Positions 1-11,490 of a stretch of 64,000 bases of DNA are shown piece after piece. A program made the translations under genes and the position numbers. Origin of the DNA: Liolophura sinensis (lineage: Eukaryota > Mollusca > Polyplacophora > Chitonida > Chitonidae); NCBI RefSeq assembly GCF_032854445.1, contig NC_088300.1, positions 67,060,984-67,124,983 of the forward strand, in the 5' to 3' direction. The notes beneath the pieces were generated by a model that worked only from the letters and a program-made list of their open reading frames with translations, did no database searches and was not told the DNA's origin. Positions within the stretch are counted from its first letter, which is position 1; the number at the start of each line of letters is the position of its first letter.

Positions 1-296
1 ACAAAGACTTTCCCCATCGTCACAGATTGTAGCCATTCCCTTGCCTATGGTTCTTAGGATCTACGTAGCACTAGCTCCGATATGCTGTTTGGGACGTCTT
101 ACATGAAATTCTTATATGATATTCTTTTGAGATCACTTAATTTCTACCAATATTATACAAAACCTTGTCATAAATTTGAAGAAAGTTCATTAATCACCTA
201 CCAAAGATTGCTTTCAACCACATACAGGTGAAATATCCTTAAGTTGGAAATGACCGAATAGATGAGAAATAAAAAAATCATAAATAAAAAACTCAC

Positions 297-486
297 GTTT
301 TCTTTCCGGAGAATGCCCCTTTGAGGTAATTAACACTGATCCAGGCGAATACCCCCTCTTCTTCCCCGGAAGAGATCCGAGCTTGTCGTGGGTAGAAGAG
401 GAAGGGGGAGAGCGAGGTGTTAGCCAAGTGAGTGCGTACAGTGCTAAAAACCCGACTGGAAGCGGTGGCGTTCAAGATGCGCATTC
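297..486 (-). CDS. ENTPD (CD39/apyrase) family exon with conserved regions 2-3
   Basis: Internal exon of an ectonucleoside triphosphate diphosphohydrolase, an enzyme that hydrolyses nucleoside tri- and diphosphates, usually at the cell surface or in the secretory lumen. The minus-strand reading begins GMRIL, which completes the ATAGMR core of apyrase conserved region 2 begun in the exon at 1331-1673. It continues to ARISSGEEEGVFAWISVNYL, a clear conserved region 3 (family pattern: ARxxxGxEEGxxxWIxxNY, with the catalytic Glu in the EEG part). The acceptor is CCAACAG with exon start at 486; the donor is AAAAC followed by GTGAGT, exon end 297. The phase joins exactly to the upstream exon (1+2). 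The remaining exons, with conserved regions 4-5 and any C-terminal membrane segment, would lie left of the window. The sequence looks closer to the ENTPD1/2/3/8 group than to Golgi ENTPD4/7, but subtype is not certain. Confidence 0.9.
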
Positions 487-1330
487 CTGTTGGCAAATAC
501 CACGGGATTATTTCAAGTATACATCGGGTTCAAAAATAAATTTAAAGAAAATTGATATATGAATTTTTAAATGATAAATCTGATTTAGTTCAAAGTATAA
601 GTAAGGTTACTAGTTTAATACGCTGCGATGTTCACCCAAGTCACACAATGTGCATTTCAGAATCTCTGTAATCGCAAAAATAACCAACAAGCCCTGGAAT
701 GACAAAGCGATCTTAGCCTTAAATCAAAATTTCAATCATTAAAATTGTGTTAATTTGTGTTACGATATCTTTGCCAGAATTCAAGTTGTCAAGCAGTATT
801 TTGACCTTGTTACGTGAGAAATAACAGTTTTAGAGTTATTTGAAATTTTGACTTAAGTCTAAGCTCGGTTCGTGATCCGGGGGCCTGATGCTCATTCCGC
901 GATTGCATGAGGTCACACGAGGGCTTTCATTTCAGCATCTGGTATCACTGGCATGTGCAATCTAAGTCTTTTGGGGAGAGGTTATTTTACGTCACAGTGA
1001 AAATAACGCATTACTACTTCAACGAATCAGTCTTGAAAATGCTAGAGACAGATCATAAATTCCTGGAGTTTTTTGCCTTTTAGTGGATTATTATGGCGAA
1101 TCCCTCTGAAGAACAAACATTGGAAGAAGACTCTACGTAACAGAAATGAACAAGCTGATATAGCTATGTTAGAAATCGAAGTTTTCCTGCAGATGTGATT
1201 GTTTTCATTTAATGACAGTTTTATTGTACAATTTATTTGTCATGAAACACGTGTCGGTAATCGACATAGAACCATTTATACCCGGGATACCTGCGCCTGG
1301 GATGACAGGTTTACCTTAGTAAGTTCTAAC
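487..1330 (-). other. ENTPD intron
   Basis: Intron between the two recognised ENTPD exons, GT at 1330-1329 and AG at 488-487. I see no further coding similarity, SINE or tandem repeat in it. Confidence 0.8.
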
Positions 1331-1673
1331 CTGCTGTTGCTATAGCGTAAATGGGCGTTTCCGCATGCATATCGACAGGGATGACATCCTTGGCTCGGTC
1401 GATGATTGGCTGGAGGTAAGCGGAGATCGCCTCCGGATCATTAGCATAAGACGTCAGACTCGGTTTGTACCTTTTGTCGTAAAAATCATGTATGTTTGGA
1501 AGTTCAGTTTTACTGTTTCTCTTGGGCCATTTGTACAGACGTAACTTGGTGCTCGTGCTTCCCACATCGAGCATGACGCCATAGCGGTAATTCGGCTTAA
1601 CCGAGTACCTTTCCACTGAGCCAACACCGGTGTACAGCATCAGATCTTGCATTAGTAACACCAAATGTGCGAC
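1331..1673 (-). CDS. ENTPD (CD39/apyrase) family exon with conserved region 1
   Basis: Upstream ENTPD exon. The reading contains YGVMLDVGSTSTKLRLYKWP, which is apyrase conserved region 1, the beta-phosphate-binding loop (family consensus DAGSSxT). Here it is DVGSTST, so two usual positions differ while the D, G and S/T loop residues remain. It ends ETPIYAIATAG, the start of conserved region 2. The donor is GCAACAGCAG followed by GTTAGA, which is a weak but valid GT donor. The likely acceptor is TTGATTGGCAG with exon start at 1673; an alternative AG at 1647-1646 would shorten the exon by 28 bases. The segment before the loop is moderately hydrophobic (HLVLLMQDLMLY) and could be part of an N-terminal anchor, but it is poorer than the usual ENTPD membrane helix. 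Confidence 0.88.
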
Positions 1674-2438
1674 CTGCCAATCAAAAATAAAGAGGACTCT
1701 TTCAAAGTGCATATTAATTTTGAAAAGTCACATATGATAATTGATTTAAATACTTCAGGACATGTCGTATTTACACGCCTGTGACAAAATATAACTTAAA
1801 ATCACCCCCATTAACTTTAAAAGAATTGGCCAAGGTCACCGAAATTGAAAAGGTTTCCCAAGTGTACATGTAGTATAAGTTTGGGAAACATGGCTACAAG
1901 CATTCAAGAGAAAAATTGTTTGAAGTGTGATGAAGGCATAGCCCCAACGGCTTGTGAAAAATAGGACAAGGTAAATCAAAAGCAATATGTTTTTTTTAAT
2001 ATGACTAGGTGAACATGTAATACACGTTTGATGAAATTATTTTAAAAGATATTGTCTTTAAAAGTCTGCCACAAAATATAACTTAAATAAGTTGAAAAAC
2101 TTGGCCAAGGTCAATGTAAGTGAATAGAGTTCTTCCGGTGCGACAACCCCCTCGTCAATTTGTGAAAAGGGGAAAAAAGAGATCTTAAATGTTAAATCTA
2201 CCCCAAGCATAGGATGTATTTTGAAACGAAATACATAAAGCTGGAACTGGCGCAGACTGCATCAATTATACAGTATACGTATGTACACTGTAGTTCTTAC
2301 TATCTTAAACTACAAATTGGCAAAATAAAACTGTAGTCAACATTAATTGTTGACTGCAGATTTCTGTCCCAGTATTCAGAACCATTGCTTGGTGTGATTC
2401 GTTATGTAGAGTTTGGAGTTAAAAGAAAAACAACTTAC
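1674..2438 (-). other. probable ENTPD intron
   Basis: Intron between the candidate first exon and the conserved-region-1 exon. It is AT-rich. Two stretches near 1776-1830 and 2068-2120 resemble each other (both hold an ACAAAATATAACTTAAA-like motif followed by TTGGCCAAGGTCA), suggesting an old local duplication. Confidence 0.4.
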
Positions 2439-2465
2439 CCTGCCGAGGCTCCAGATGCCATCCAT
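2439..2465 (-). CDS. possible first coding exon of the ENTPD gene
   Basis: A strong minus-strand donor (GGCAGG followed by GTAAGT) closes a short open stretch. From an ATG at 2465 this would encode MDGIWSLGR and join in phase 0 to the exon starting at 1673. The upstream part of this exon (to about 2580) has stop codons in all frames and would be 5' UTR. The joined N-terminus lacks a convincing signal-anchor helix, so the true start could lie in another exon or be spliced differently. Confidence 0.35.
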
Positions 2466-4153
2466 GACTGACAGGTCCAGTTAAAGTTCACAAGGTGATT
2501 TTCAACGTAAAAGTAAAGTCCATCCGTTTTAGTTTTTCGAAGCCATTGCCACACACAACTCACTAACTCCTGCCAGAAGCCCGCGTGTTTGAGGTCACGT
2601 GACAAGTGTCATCTGCAACATAAACACAAATGCCACGTTAAGCCCCTTAGTTGACAAACTTAACTCAAACGAACCGACATGTTCATTAAATATTCATGAC
2701 CTGTAAAGGTCAAAAGTTTCCATCAAATCCAAGTGCAATCTCTATAGTTTTAGCCACCTGTCCTAAAAGAGTACCACAGACTAAAGTTCCTTATGCATAT
2801 TAGGAATAACGTCAGCCACCTAGCTTATGAGTTTTGATATGACGGTGGCGGGCCATGAAAAAAAATTTGAACGGAAGGTAACATATGTAAAGAATCTCAG
2901 CCGTTGTAAACCGGCATTTTTTTTTTTTTGCCTGATTACGGAAGGAAAACACCTGTTCTGCACCGGTTAGCTATACTAGCGCTGGCACGTAAGGCTATCA
3001 TTAGCTGGGGCGTCTTACGGTGTAGAATACCGTAATTTTCATACACATTCAGTAACAGATGTAGAGTTTTACCGAGGAGGCCTTTATTGGTATATTCACA
3101 CCTAAATATTACACCCTCTATTACGATTAATATTTACGGGTCGTCCAGAAGTACGTGACAAATATTTCTGAAATGGGTTGATGTTCTAATGCTCTTCTGC
3201 ACACGACCAGAAAATTACCATGACTTATGCTTAACAAAACTCTGCATGCCTTTATAATTTGTTCGATGGAAGACCATTTGCATAAGGAACATTATGGTGT
3301 ACTCATAGCGTTACTTATGCAAATGACATTCCATTTACCACAGAGTAAACAATGTCTAGAAGGCTTGATTTTAACCAGCTATAAAACATAGACTATGGAA
3401 TAATCCATTACCACCTGCGTGGTGAACATAACCTTAATTTACCCATTTACGGTCATTTCAGAAAATAAAAACCGTCAAAAAGTCTCTAGTAACAGACGCA
3501 TTGACAAACAGTAGATCACTAGCTGAGTACTTAAAACAGGGTGTTACCCAGGCACAGCAAACATAAGTATCCTATTTGGATGACACGTTTTTCTCATCTA
3601 GTACCGTAATTTGACAGGACCATCACACCCCATCTGCGCACACTCAGTATTCGGTGACCCAATTACTGCCCACCTGCATTCCTACCAGTGTGTTAACGTC
3701 AGAAATGTCACGTGATTAGACAATGACCTGTGTGAGGTAAACATTAAACAACCACTAAAATCCTAAAAAAATGATGTTAAAAAAAGGTAATTTGGCAATC
3801 TCCAAAACATAGTCCCAAGCTTTCAGCTACATCTATTACGAACCTTCCAATGCTTATGTATACGTGTTTATGAAAGTTTCTTCTTAACTATAAATCTTAG
3901 TGCCTATATTGGCCACAGATGACGCCACATATATTTTTATCACTTCATAAATACAGGCTGCTAGACGTCTGCATACGTTCTTCTGTAAGTTTGTTTTTGT
4001 AAGCCACGGTTTGATAGCGGGACGTGTAAGGTGCCGGTATGTAAGCATATACGTGAAGAGAAATAAAACCTTAACTGAAGTAAATTGACACGAGACCAGA
4101 TTCCACCGGTTACATGTGACCTGGGACTAGTATAACAGTAGTATTAGTTCAGG
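2466..4153. other. non-coding stretch, no gene seen
   Basis: AT-rich DNA with no ORF showing family similarity or paired splice sites. A poly-T run lies at about 2920-2930. It may hold the ENTPD promoter, but I could not identify promoter elements. Confidence 0.5.
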
Positions 4154-4218
4154 GTGCGACCATTTGTCAACTATTCCACTGTTGTCGCAGCTCTGGTTTT
4201 ACTGTTCACACTGTAGTC
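4154..4218 (+). repeat. dispersed repeat block P, copy 1
   Basis: About 65 bases resembling three other window segments (20835-20896, 24375-24437, 24781-24838). The shared core reads roughly CATTTGTCAACTAT, then GTCGC, then CTCTGGTTTTACT and a CTGTAG-like end. This copy stands alone, without the neighbouring block Q. Confidence 0.55.
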
Positions 4219-4616
4219 TTATATATGGAAAATGCATATACATATAGAGCTAAGATAGCTGGGAATGCATTCACCGAATAGATCTTGAAACGAACTTTTT
4301 CAACCACGGAAAGACGCCATTAATACCCACTGGATCCCAACAACAATCATGAGCATAACTTTTATTTTAGTCCCAGCAACAAACTTGTAAAGAAAAACAT
4401 GCTTCAAAAGCATTTTACTTGGTTGAAAAAATTGCAATAAAAAAATCGGTCAGTTTCACAGGACAGTGTTTCTGTTATATTAGCCGCGTCAGCTTGCGAG
4501 AGCCCCTTATCTCTTCCAAGCCTGCGTGAACTGCGAGAGTTTAGAAATACCTCGGCTTATACTGAACACGGATTATATATAATAATATATAATTATATGT
4601 AATACAAAACAGATTC

Positions 4617-5090
4617 TCAGTACTTGATTACCCCATTACAAAAGGAAGTGTTAGCTATCTCAGTGTCATTACTAAATGCCGTTATGCAGTATCAGTACAG
4701 TGGTTGTATTTACAGAATGCATGCATGTGCAATACTTTCAAATTTATTCAAATAGGAAATAAGTACATCGATCCACAATACTTTTATAATTGTGTTATAT
4801 TCAAAATACAGTCAAAAGGCTTGGTCAGCTCATTAGAGAAGGAAATGTTATCTCAATGGCAATAATGAATACTGGTTAGGTACAGTATTATTATCGCCGT
4901 GAATAGCATACGCAAAATACAGTCGCAATATTATCTTGAGTACCATATTCGAACAGGAAATATATATATACAATTTTAATACATTTTATAGTCGTGGTAT
5001 ACACAGAATACATCCACAATACTTGACTATCATTCGAAAAAGTAATGTAGGTTATTTTAATGGTAATAATGAATACGGGTCTTGAGGTAT
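4617..5090. repeat. degenerate tandem repeat, period about 200 bp
   Basis: Three diverged copies of one segment begin near 4617, 4825 and 5025. Each carries a GAAAAGGAAATGTTA-like core followed by CTCAATGGTAATAATGAATA. Divergence is high, so exact borders are approximate. Confidence 0.5.
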
Positions 5091-5389
5091 GAACATGGCA
5101 GCGGTAAACTTAATAGTGATGATGTTATATCTGATGATCGTAAGCTTTCCTCATTGTGGGGGGAGGGGGCATTGACCTTTTAGATCCAGGACATAAGATA
5201 GGGCTGCATCCGGCAGTTGTAATACATTTATCTCACTGTATAAAGTAAATATAAACATTTATGTAATAATTGATGTCCCAATTAAGTAATGAACACATTT
5301 TTACCACAGCAATTAAGTGCGTACACATATATACTACCAGAATGGGCAAATCTATACCATGTGTATCAATGGACTTTTCCCCGGTTATA

Positions 5390-5980
5390 ACATCTGGTCA
5401 TGATTCACTTCAAGACCAAACTGATATAGCCTGCTGTCGACATAAATTACACTTGCATGTTACAGTATCAGCTTAGATAAATCGGGGAATAACAGCTTGA
5501 AATTATACACTTGACGCGGTATTAGTAAATTCGTGTTACAGTATCAAGTGAACTATAACTGAGTGCAACTGCACGTCATGTTACGCTTTATTCGGTATCA
5601 GTTGACATAAATCCTGGTACAAGATCAATTGACCTACACACAAATGCAGGAATAACATCTCGTCATGTTACACATGACACGGTATAAGCTGATTTAAATT
5701 CGTGTTACAATATCAAATGACTTACATCTGAGTCTATGTGCTTGTCATCTTACGTTTTTCACGGTATCGGTTGACCTGAAAATCCGGGTTTAGCAGCATG
5801 ATATTACAATACACCGATATCGTTAATCCTTGTTACAGTATCAGGTGATGTAATCCTGGGTCAAAGAGTTTATCATGTTACGCTTGTTACACTGTCAAGT
5901 GCTCTAAACCCGGCCTTGTCATGCAACACTTGGTATGCTGTCATCTGACCCTAATTCGTGTCACAAAAATAGCTGATCTA
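5390..5980. repeat. degenerate satellite-like region
   Basis: Recurring short motifs GTTACAGTATCA, GGTATCAGTTGAC and CATGTTACAC alternate through about 600 bases, with roughly 50-60 bases between half-units. It looks like an old tandem array worn down by point change and indels. The short ORF at 5270-5476 overlaps it and is not supported as a gene. Confidence 0.5.
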
Positions 5981-6265
5981 CAGCCGGTTATATTTATTTA
6001 TTTGATTGGTGTTTTACGCCGTACTCAAGAATATTTCACTTATACGACGGCGGCCAGCATTATGGTGGGAGGAAACAGGGCAGAGCCCTTGGGGAAACCC
6101 ACGACCATCCGCATGTTGCTGCCAGACCTTCCCACGTGCGGCCGGAGAGGAATCCATGAGTTGGACTTGAACTCACAGCGACCGCATTGGTGAGAGACTC
6201 CTGGGTCATTACGCTACGCTAGCGAGCTGACCGACTGAGCCACGGAGGCCTCCCAGCCCGTTATA
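5981..6265 (-). mobile_element. SINE-A, full length, with target-site duplication
   Basis: tRNA-derived SINE in minus orientation (element 5993-6253). The right end, read on the minus strand, begins GGCCTCCGTGGCTCAGTCGG, a pol III box A-like tRNA head. It continues through a B box (GAGTTCAAGTCC) and a body, ending in a TAAATAAATA-type tail at the left. It is flanked by the 12-base direct repeat CAGCCGGTTATA (5981-5992) / CAGCCCGTTATA (6254-6265), one mismatch. This copy is the reference for SINE-A here. Confidence 0.9.
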
Positions 6266-6323
6266 AGAGATGTGCAGATTATATCCTGCATATCATCAAC
6301 TGACCTATAACAAGACATATGGG

Positions 6324-6441
6324 TTTATTTATTTATTTGATTGGTGTTTTACTCTGTACTCAAGAATATTTCACTGATACGACGGCGGCTAGCATTATGG
6401 CGGGGAAACCATCCGTAGGTTATTAACAGATCTTCCCACGT
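6324..6441 (-). mobile_element. SINE-A, partial, internally deleted
   Basis: Minus-oriented tail and body portion. The stretch between the GCATTATGG block and the CCATCCG block, which holds the GGGCAGAGCCC motif in other copies, is deleted, and the tRNA-like head is missing. Confidence 0.8.
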
Positions 6442-6627
6442 AGTTTTACTATAGCCTGGAACAAGGACTGGGAAAAGGGATGCTGTCAGTTCAAAGAGAA
6501 TTTTATTCGGTTCTAATTATTCTAGAAGTATGGCTGTGCTATCGACGGCTGTGTGAAATATGTCAAGAGAAATTTAAGAAATATCACACTAAATGTTGTA
6601 CGTCACTACACTTCTATATACACATCC

Positions 6628-6922
6628 AATTGTGAGTTCTCCATGGCCGAGGGGTTAGCACGCCAGCACGGCGCAATGACCCAGAAGCATCCCACCATGC
6701 AATGTGGTCGCTTTGTGCTTAAGTCCAGCTCATGCTGGCTTCCTCTCTGGCCGTACATTTAAGGTCTGCAGCAACTTGCGGACGGTCGTGGGTGTCCCTA
6801 GGCCCTGCTCGGTTTCCTTCCACCATAATGCTGGCCGCCGTCGTATAAGTGAAATAATCTTACCTCCCGTAAGAGTACGGTGTAAAAACACCAATCAAAT
6901 AAATAAATAAATAAATTGTGAG
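6628..6922 (+). mobile_element. SINE-A, full length, with target-site duplication
   Basis: Plus-oriented copy (6637-6913) with box A-like head (CCATGGCCGAGGGGTTAGC), diverged B box, body and AAATAAATAAATAA tail. The 9-base direct repeat AATTGTGAG flanks it at 6628-6636 and 6914-6922. The short ORFs in this interval are SINE translation. Confidence 0.9.
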
Positions 6923-8030
6923 CTAAATCTAGAAGCAGTGAATTATACCATTTATTGTTTGGTAATATCACACGCAAAGTCCACTTTAGGCTTGTACCAA
7001 TGTATCTTGGATATACTCTAGATTTAGGCGAGGTCAAACTACGCTGAACCAGATTGGTTTCTCACATCATCATTTTAGTTTCAGAAGTTTGTTTCAGATA
7101 CTTTTGATGTGAATGTGTTTAGCGTAAACCTAACACTATCGCGGTGTGTGACCCGCAACCAAAGCCTAGCATACTAAGCCCAGACTCAGGTATAACGAAA
7201 TCTGTTGGCGGATGTCTGATACGGTGTGTATACAAAATGTACCAAAGTCTGTCAGTGGTTGGCATGGTAACGATTAATCCCAATTAACACCTACTTCGCC
7301 CGCACTTGGCACGAGACACTTACCAACATTTATTTCTTTTGCGTAAACAAATTCAAGCCAGTTTATCGTTAAAGTCTGATCTATAAAGCATCACCAAAAA
7401 TGAGATATTCTGAAGGTTTATTGGGCCCTCTACATGCTCTGCATACAAGACTCGTTATAAATGTTTTAAATTTACAACAGTTTATAAATGCTTTAGTAAA
7501 ATACTGCACTATAGTAACTATAGGGGCCAGGTCATAAGTCAGCAATAGTAACTTGGTGATAATATATATGCTACTCCTAACCAAGAGGAATTCATGGTGC
7601 AGGGTTCAAACCTCGGTCAAACCTCAGATTTGCCAGTCTAGATTGTATAAGGCTTTTGTGAGAAAAGTGATCGATGGCGATGGTGACCGTTGGACGACTT
7701 GGCCCCCATACACAAATAGGAGGTGCAAGTCTGTACGACACACGTTGAAAAGTTCGTCAATATAACTTGCCAAATTTAATCGGTGATTTACCTCGAGTAT
7801 TGACCGCGATCGTATATAAGTGTTTCGAGACATGTCAGTATATCTGTGAATGTTTAATTAAAACTTCCACGGATATTGGTTTCAGAACATGCATGGTAAC
7901 GCATACAAAGGAGCTGGTGGGAGACGACCAATGGAGTGTGTGTATGATTTGGGTTCACGTCGTTCGTAACAGTTTTTTTTAACAATGGGATTTCACATCA
8001 CGACGAGAAGTCATTAGGTTTATGTACATA
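6923..8030. other. non-coding stretch, old repeat debris
   Basis: No gene supported. Around 7590-7640 there is a tRNA B-box-like GGGTTCAAACCTC followed by a partial repeat of itself, consistent with an old SINE remnant. The overlapping short ORFs at 7553-7982 lie on both strands and show no family similarity. Confidence 0.4.
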
Positions 8031-8034
8031 TATG

Positions 8035-8215
8035 ATCTATTCTCGTGTCACATTATACTGACACCTGACCAACAAGTCGTGTTTTCTCGCTCTAACCTCT
8101 CAGAGCTGCAGAGCGAGGCAGCAACAAGTACCATTTTAAAAATCTTTCGTCTCTGGCGAACGCTCTTACCATCAGGCCACTGATGCGGTACCGATAGTCA
8201 GTGGTATCGCGCATG
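8035..8215 (-). mobile_element. probable SINE of another family, degenerate
   Basis: On the minus strand a box A-like TGGCCTGATGGTAAGAGCG (near 8180) is followed by a body containing CTGCCTCGCTCTGCAGCTCT and GTTGGTCAGGTGTCAG. The arrangement is that of a tRNA-headed SINE, but I could not find a good B box and there is no second full copy in the window. Confidence 0.45.
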
Positions 8216-9078
8216 GCTTGAGTTTACACAGATGTATTTATCTGGTGTGTTTGAATAGGGCTTAAACTCGCATTATTTATATCACCATCACCGCACGTGA
8301 ATTTGTACGAGTTTAGACCCTTGTCCTATGCTTATAACAGTGCTATACAAGGATATCTGTTTTGACGTGGACTTCAAAAGGGATTATAAGTAGGCCTAAT
8401 CAAAGAAACCAGCCTGGTGCATGTGTGAAAGTCCAGTTAGTTATACATGTACAGTTTTTCTATGTTCAACCAGAAGATGAAGTTTTCGAAATACTCTTTC
8501 AAATGCTGGTATTTCTGAAGTAATGTAAGGTCTTGCCGTGCATCCATTCATTGCAGTGATACCTCAAATTGTTTGTAAGTATATTTCTTCAACAGTGATA
8601 AAAAAGGTTATATATAAACACCTTCGACATGTTCGTGGTGTTGATTTCAAAAGCAACAAAGATAACAAATTTTGACGTTTCTAAAAATATTTAACGTATA
8701 ACTATGACTACCCTTACACCTGCACTAATCAACTCAATTAGACTAATGGGCATCAGACCCAGGAGTCAGACAAGCTGAAGGCGATTTGGAGAAACGTCTT
8801 ATCGTACCTCGGAGAGGACTTATCAGCCATCAAGATAACAGTAACGCCACTAACTCATGACCAGGTTAATGCTTTCACGTACAAAGGCGTGGTGTTGTCT
8901 TAGTCTTTGACATTTTGGGAAGCAATTATTAACTGATGAGAATCATCACCAACATTTTCATTGAAACGTTAACGGACAGATAACATAAAAATGACGTCAT
9001 GACATAACAGCCTGTATGTGTAATTGCAGGTGAAGAATATCGCGTTGTATAACTTTCTTTTATAACCCAACTTTCAGG
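8216..9078. other. non-coding stretch, nothing recognised
   Basis: No ORF with family similarity, no clear SINE and no tandem array. Confidence 0.5.
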
Positions 9079-9331
9079 GGCCATGATGGCCTAGGCTTAA
9101 GTACACTAACCCATCATACTGACCCAGAAGCCTCTCACTAATGCGATCGCTGTGAGTTAAAGTCCAGTTCATGTTGGCCTCCTCTCCGGTCGGACGTGGG
9201 AATATCTACAGCAACGTCGCGGATGGTCGCGGGTTTCCTCTGGGCTCTGCCTGGTTTTCTCCCACTGTATAATGCTGACCGCCGTCGTATAAGTGAAATA
9301 TTCTTCAGTATGGCGTTAGACTCCAGTAAAA

Positions 9332-9374
<43 letters not shown>

Positions 9375-9379
9375 AAATA
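9079..9379 (+). mobile_element. SINE-A, near full length with long (AAAT)n tail
   Basis: Diverged head (CCATGATGGCCTAGGCTTAAG), B-box region GTGAGTTAAAGTCC, body and a roughly 50-base AAATA-type microsatellite tail (9327-9379). The long ORF on the opposite strand is the translated tail. Confidence 0.85.
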
Positions 9380-10214
9380 AAGCCAATTTGTCAAAAGAAA
9401 AGTATTACTACCTTGAAGAATATACTAGTCCTCCCATATTGAAGCCAAAAACGTGCTTAACAGTAAAATTATCCAAGAATGTTGAAGAGTCGCCACAGGC
9501 GCTCTCGAGAGCATCCCAGGAGTGGAATTAAAAAAAAATTCCACAACATTTTGAAGTACCTCAGCGTACAAGATAAGCGTGATTTACTGGCTAATATAAT
9601 ATTTAGTGTGTTAAGACTCCACACTTCACCATACATGAACTGACAAGTAACATTAATCAAGGGCCGGCGATGAAATTCCTTGTCTCATGTGGGTGACAAA
9701 TGAGAAACGGAATTTTAAGCGAACTGTTCCAGGAGATGTGTTTTTGCTGGTGTCAGAAAGACTCGTGAAAGACACGTGTCATGCAATATTGTTATTCCGA
9801 AGAAAATTCACGTTGGGAAATGGGTTTTACCGTTACATGAACGGTTTTTTATATACTGTTTTAGTTCTTCGGTGATTTGTGTTAAACCTCGTATTGAATT
9901 ATTGACCTGCGACGACGGCTGGTATAAGAATCTGTGTTTCGACTGCATAGATTCCCCACATATGAGTTTCTACAAGTCTTGCTATCATGCTATATACTTT
10001 GAAGCATGAACTACATTTTACAATTAAATATATACATACTGAGCATACAGGTATCAACACAGGCATACATTCGCAGTATCGCTGCGACATCTCACAGGAA
10101 TTCAATGTCATCTTCCACTCCGACACCCTCGTTAAGTCAATGGTTTATGTTAAAAGATAAGATGTTAAAAAACTGACCAACAGGCCCATATTAGAAGATA
10201 AGTTGTAAAAAATC

Positions 10215-10370
10215 GTACCATCCGTCGTCGGCATGATACTTCAGAGGCGGAAGCAATTTGGCCGCACGGACTCACCCTGCCATAAGGGGGCGCAATATAT
10301 GTACACACATCTATTGACTCCTCGTCGTCATATGACTGAAATATTGCTAAGTACGAGGTAAAACCCACCG
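10215..10370 (+). mobile_element. SINE 3' portion with SINE-B-like tail
   Basis: The segment ends CGTCGTCATATGACTGAAAT, then ATTGCTAAGTACGAGGTAAA. That matches the 3' block of SINE-B copies at 50570 and 52220 (ATATGACTGAAAAATTGTTG). The preceding 100 bases (GGCGGAAGCAATTTGGCC, CAAGGGGGCGC-like) differ from SINE-B, so this is a related family sharing the 3' end. Confidence 0.6.
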
Positions 10371-10584
10371 TATACATATACACATAACATCGTCGCGTAA
10401 CCTAGAGACAGACAAAATAAAAAAGAATATACAACACGTAATTCTTTCAGTACACCACCCATTTAAAGAATAATAATTACATTATACACAGACTATTATT
10501 ACAAGACTCAGCGATTGGTTTCACTGGCTTTTAATGTTTTAGATTACAACGAAATTTTCATTACATTAAACTGAGGGTGTAAAA

Positions 10585-10705
10585 CACTAGTGTATTATAA
10601 CACGTGTAACATTACTCGTGTATTATTACAAGTGTAACATTACTGTTGTAATATTACACGTGTAGCATTACTCGTGTAATATTTCATGTGTAACATCACT
10701 GGGTG
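10585..10705 (+). repeat. 28-bp tandem repeat with repeated E-box-like sites
   Basis: Units start at 10601, 10629, 10657 and 10685 at an exact 28-base spacing, with a partial unit before. Each has the pattern CACGTGTAACATTACTCGTG then TAATATTA. CACGTG occurs in two units, with one-base variants in the others. Confidence 0.85.
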
Positions 10706-11390
10706 TAAAACTGTTCTTTCTAGTTAGAAATACGTGTATTGTACACACATATATAGGTCTAGTCCGGGATTTTGAACAGTATATAATTCTCACTCAGTTT
10801 GTAGGTTTTGACGGCTAATCTTCTCTCACAGCTTGATGCAGCTTTCTGATAGCTAAGAACACGTGTCAAATGATACTCAAGTAGTATATGGAAACCAGAT
10901 GAGAACGATTAGGCCGAAGGGCCAGTGTATACGTGATCCGCTCAGAGGGATCAAAATACCACATGAAGTGAAGAAATAGATGGATTGGATACCCTAGTAA
11001 TAAGAAAAGCTTTTAGTGTAGGCTTTCAAAGTGAAATTTTTTTTCTTCTGTTCTGGCTTTGATTTTGATTCCTCTCGAAGTATTATTGGCGGTTCGTGAG
11101 ATTTGAATTTGCGTGACGTATAAAATGGGCTTATGCACACATGATTGACTAGGTCATAGCGCGATTTATAGTTGTGAGAAACCACGCAACACACGTGGCT
11201 GATGTAAGATACTACATACAGTGTCCCTTTGTGACGTCACCACAGCTTATTTGCATTCCACTTCCTTAGGCCATCAGCATTACGTCCAGCAAGTTTGATT
11301 AGCAGTCGATTAGATGAACGGTTGTGGATAAAATGTCCTTTTTACCAAATCTAAAAGGCCACCAAAGACACGGCAAAAGTCAATCTGTGT

Positions 11391-11490
11391 ATATTTATTT
11401 ATTTATTTATTTATTTATTTGATTGGTGTTTTACGCCGTACTCAACAATATTTCACTGATACGATGGCGGTAGTATTATGGTGGGAGCAA
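11391..11490 (-). mobile_element. SINE-A, partial (tail end only)
   Basis: TATTTATTTATTTATTTATT tail followed by the GATTGGTGTTTTACGCCGTA block and body to GTGGGAG. The tRNA-like half is absent. Confidence 0.85.

Noticed and set aside
5921-6193. 90-residue ORF with RRTQEYFTYTTAASIMVGG
   Set aside because: The same peptide recurs at 13079, 16021, 24126 and 58413 because it is translated SINE-A.
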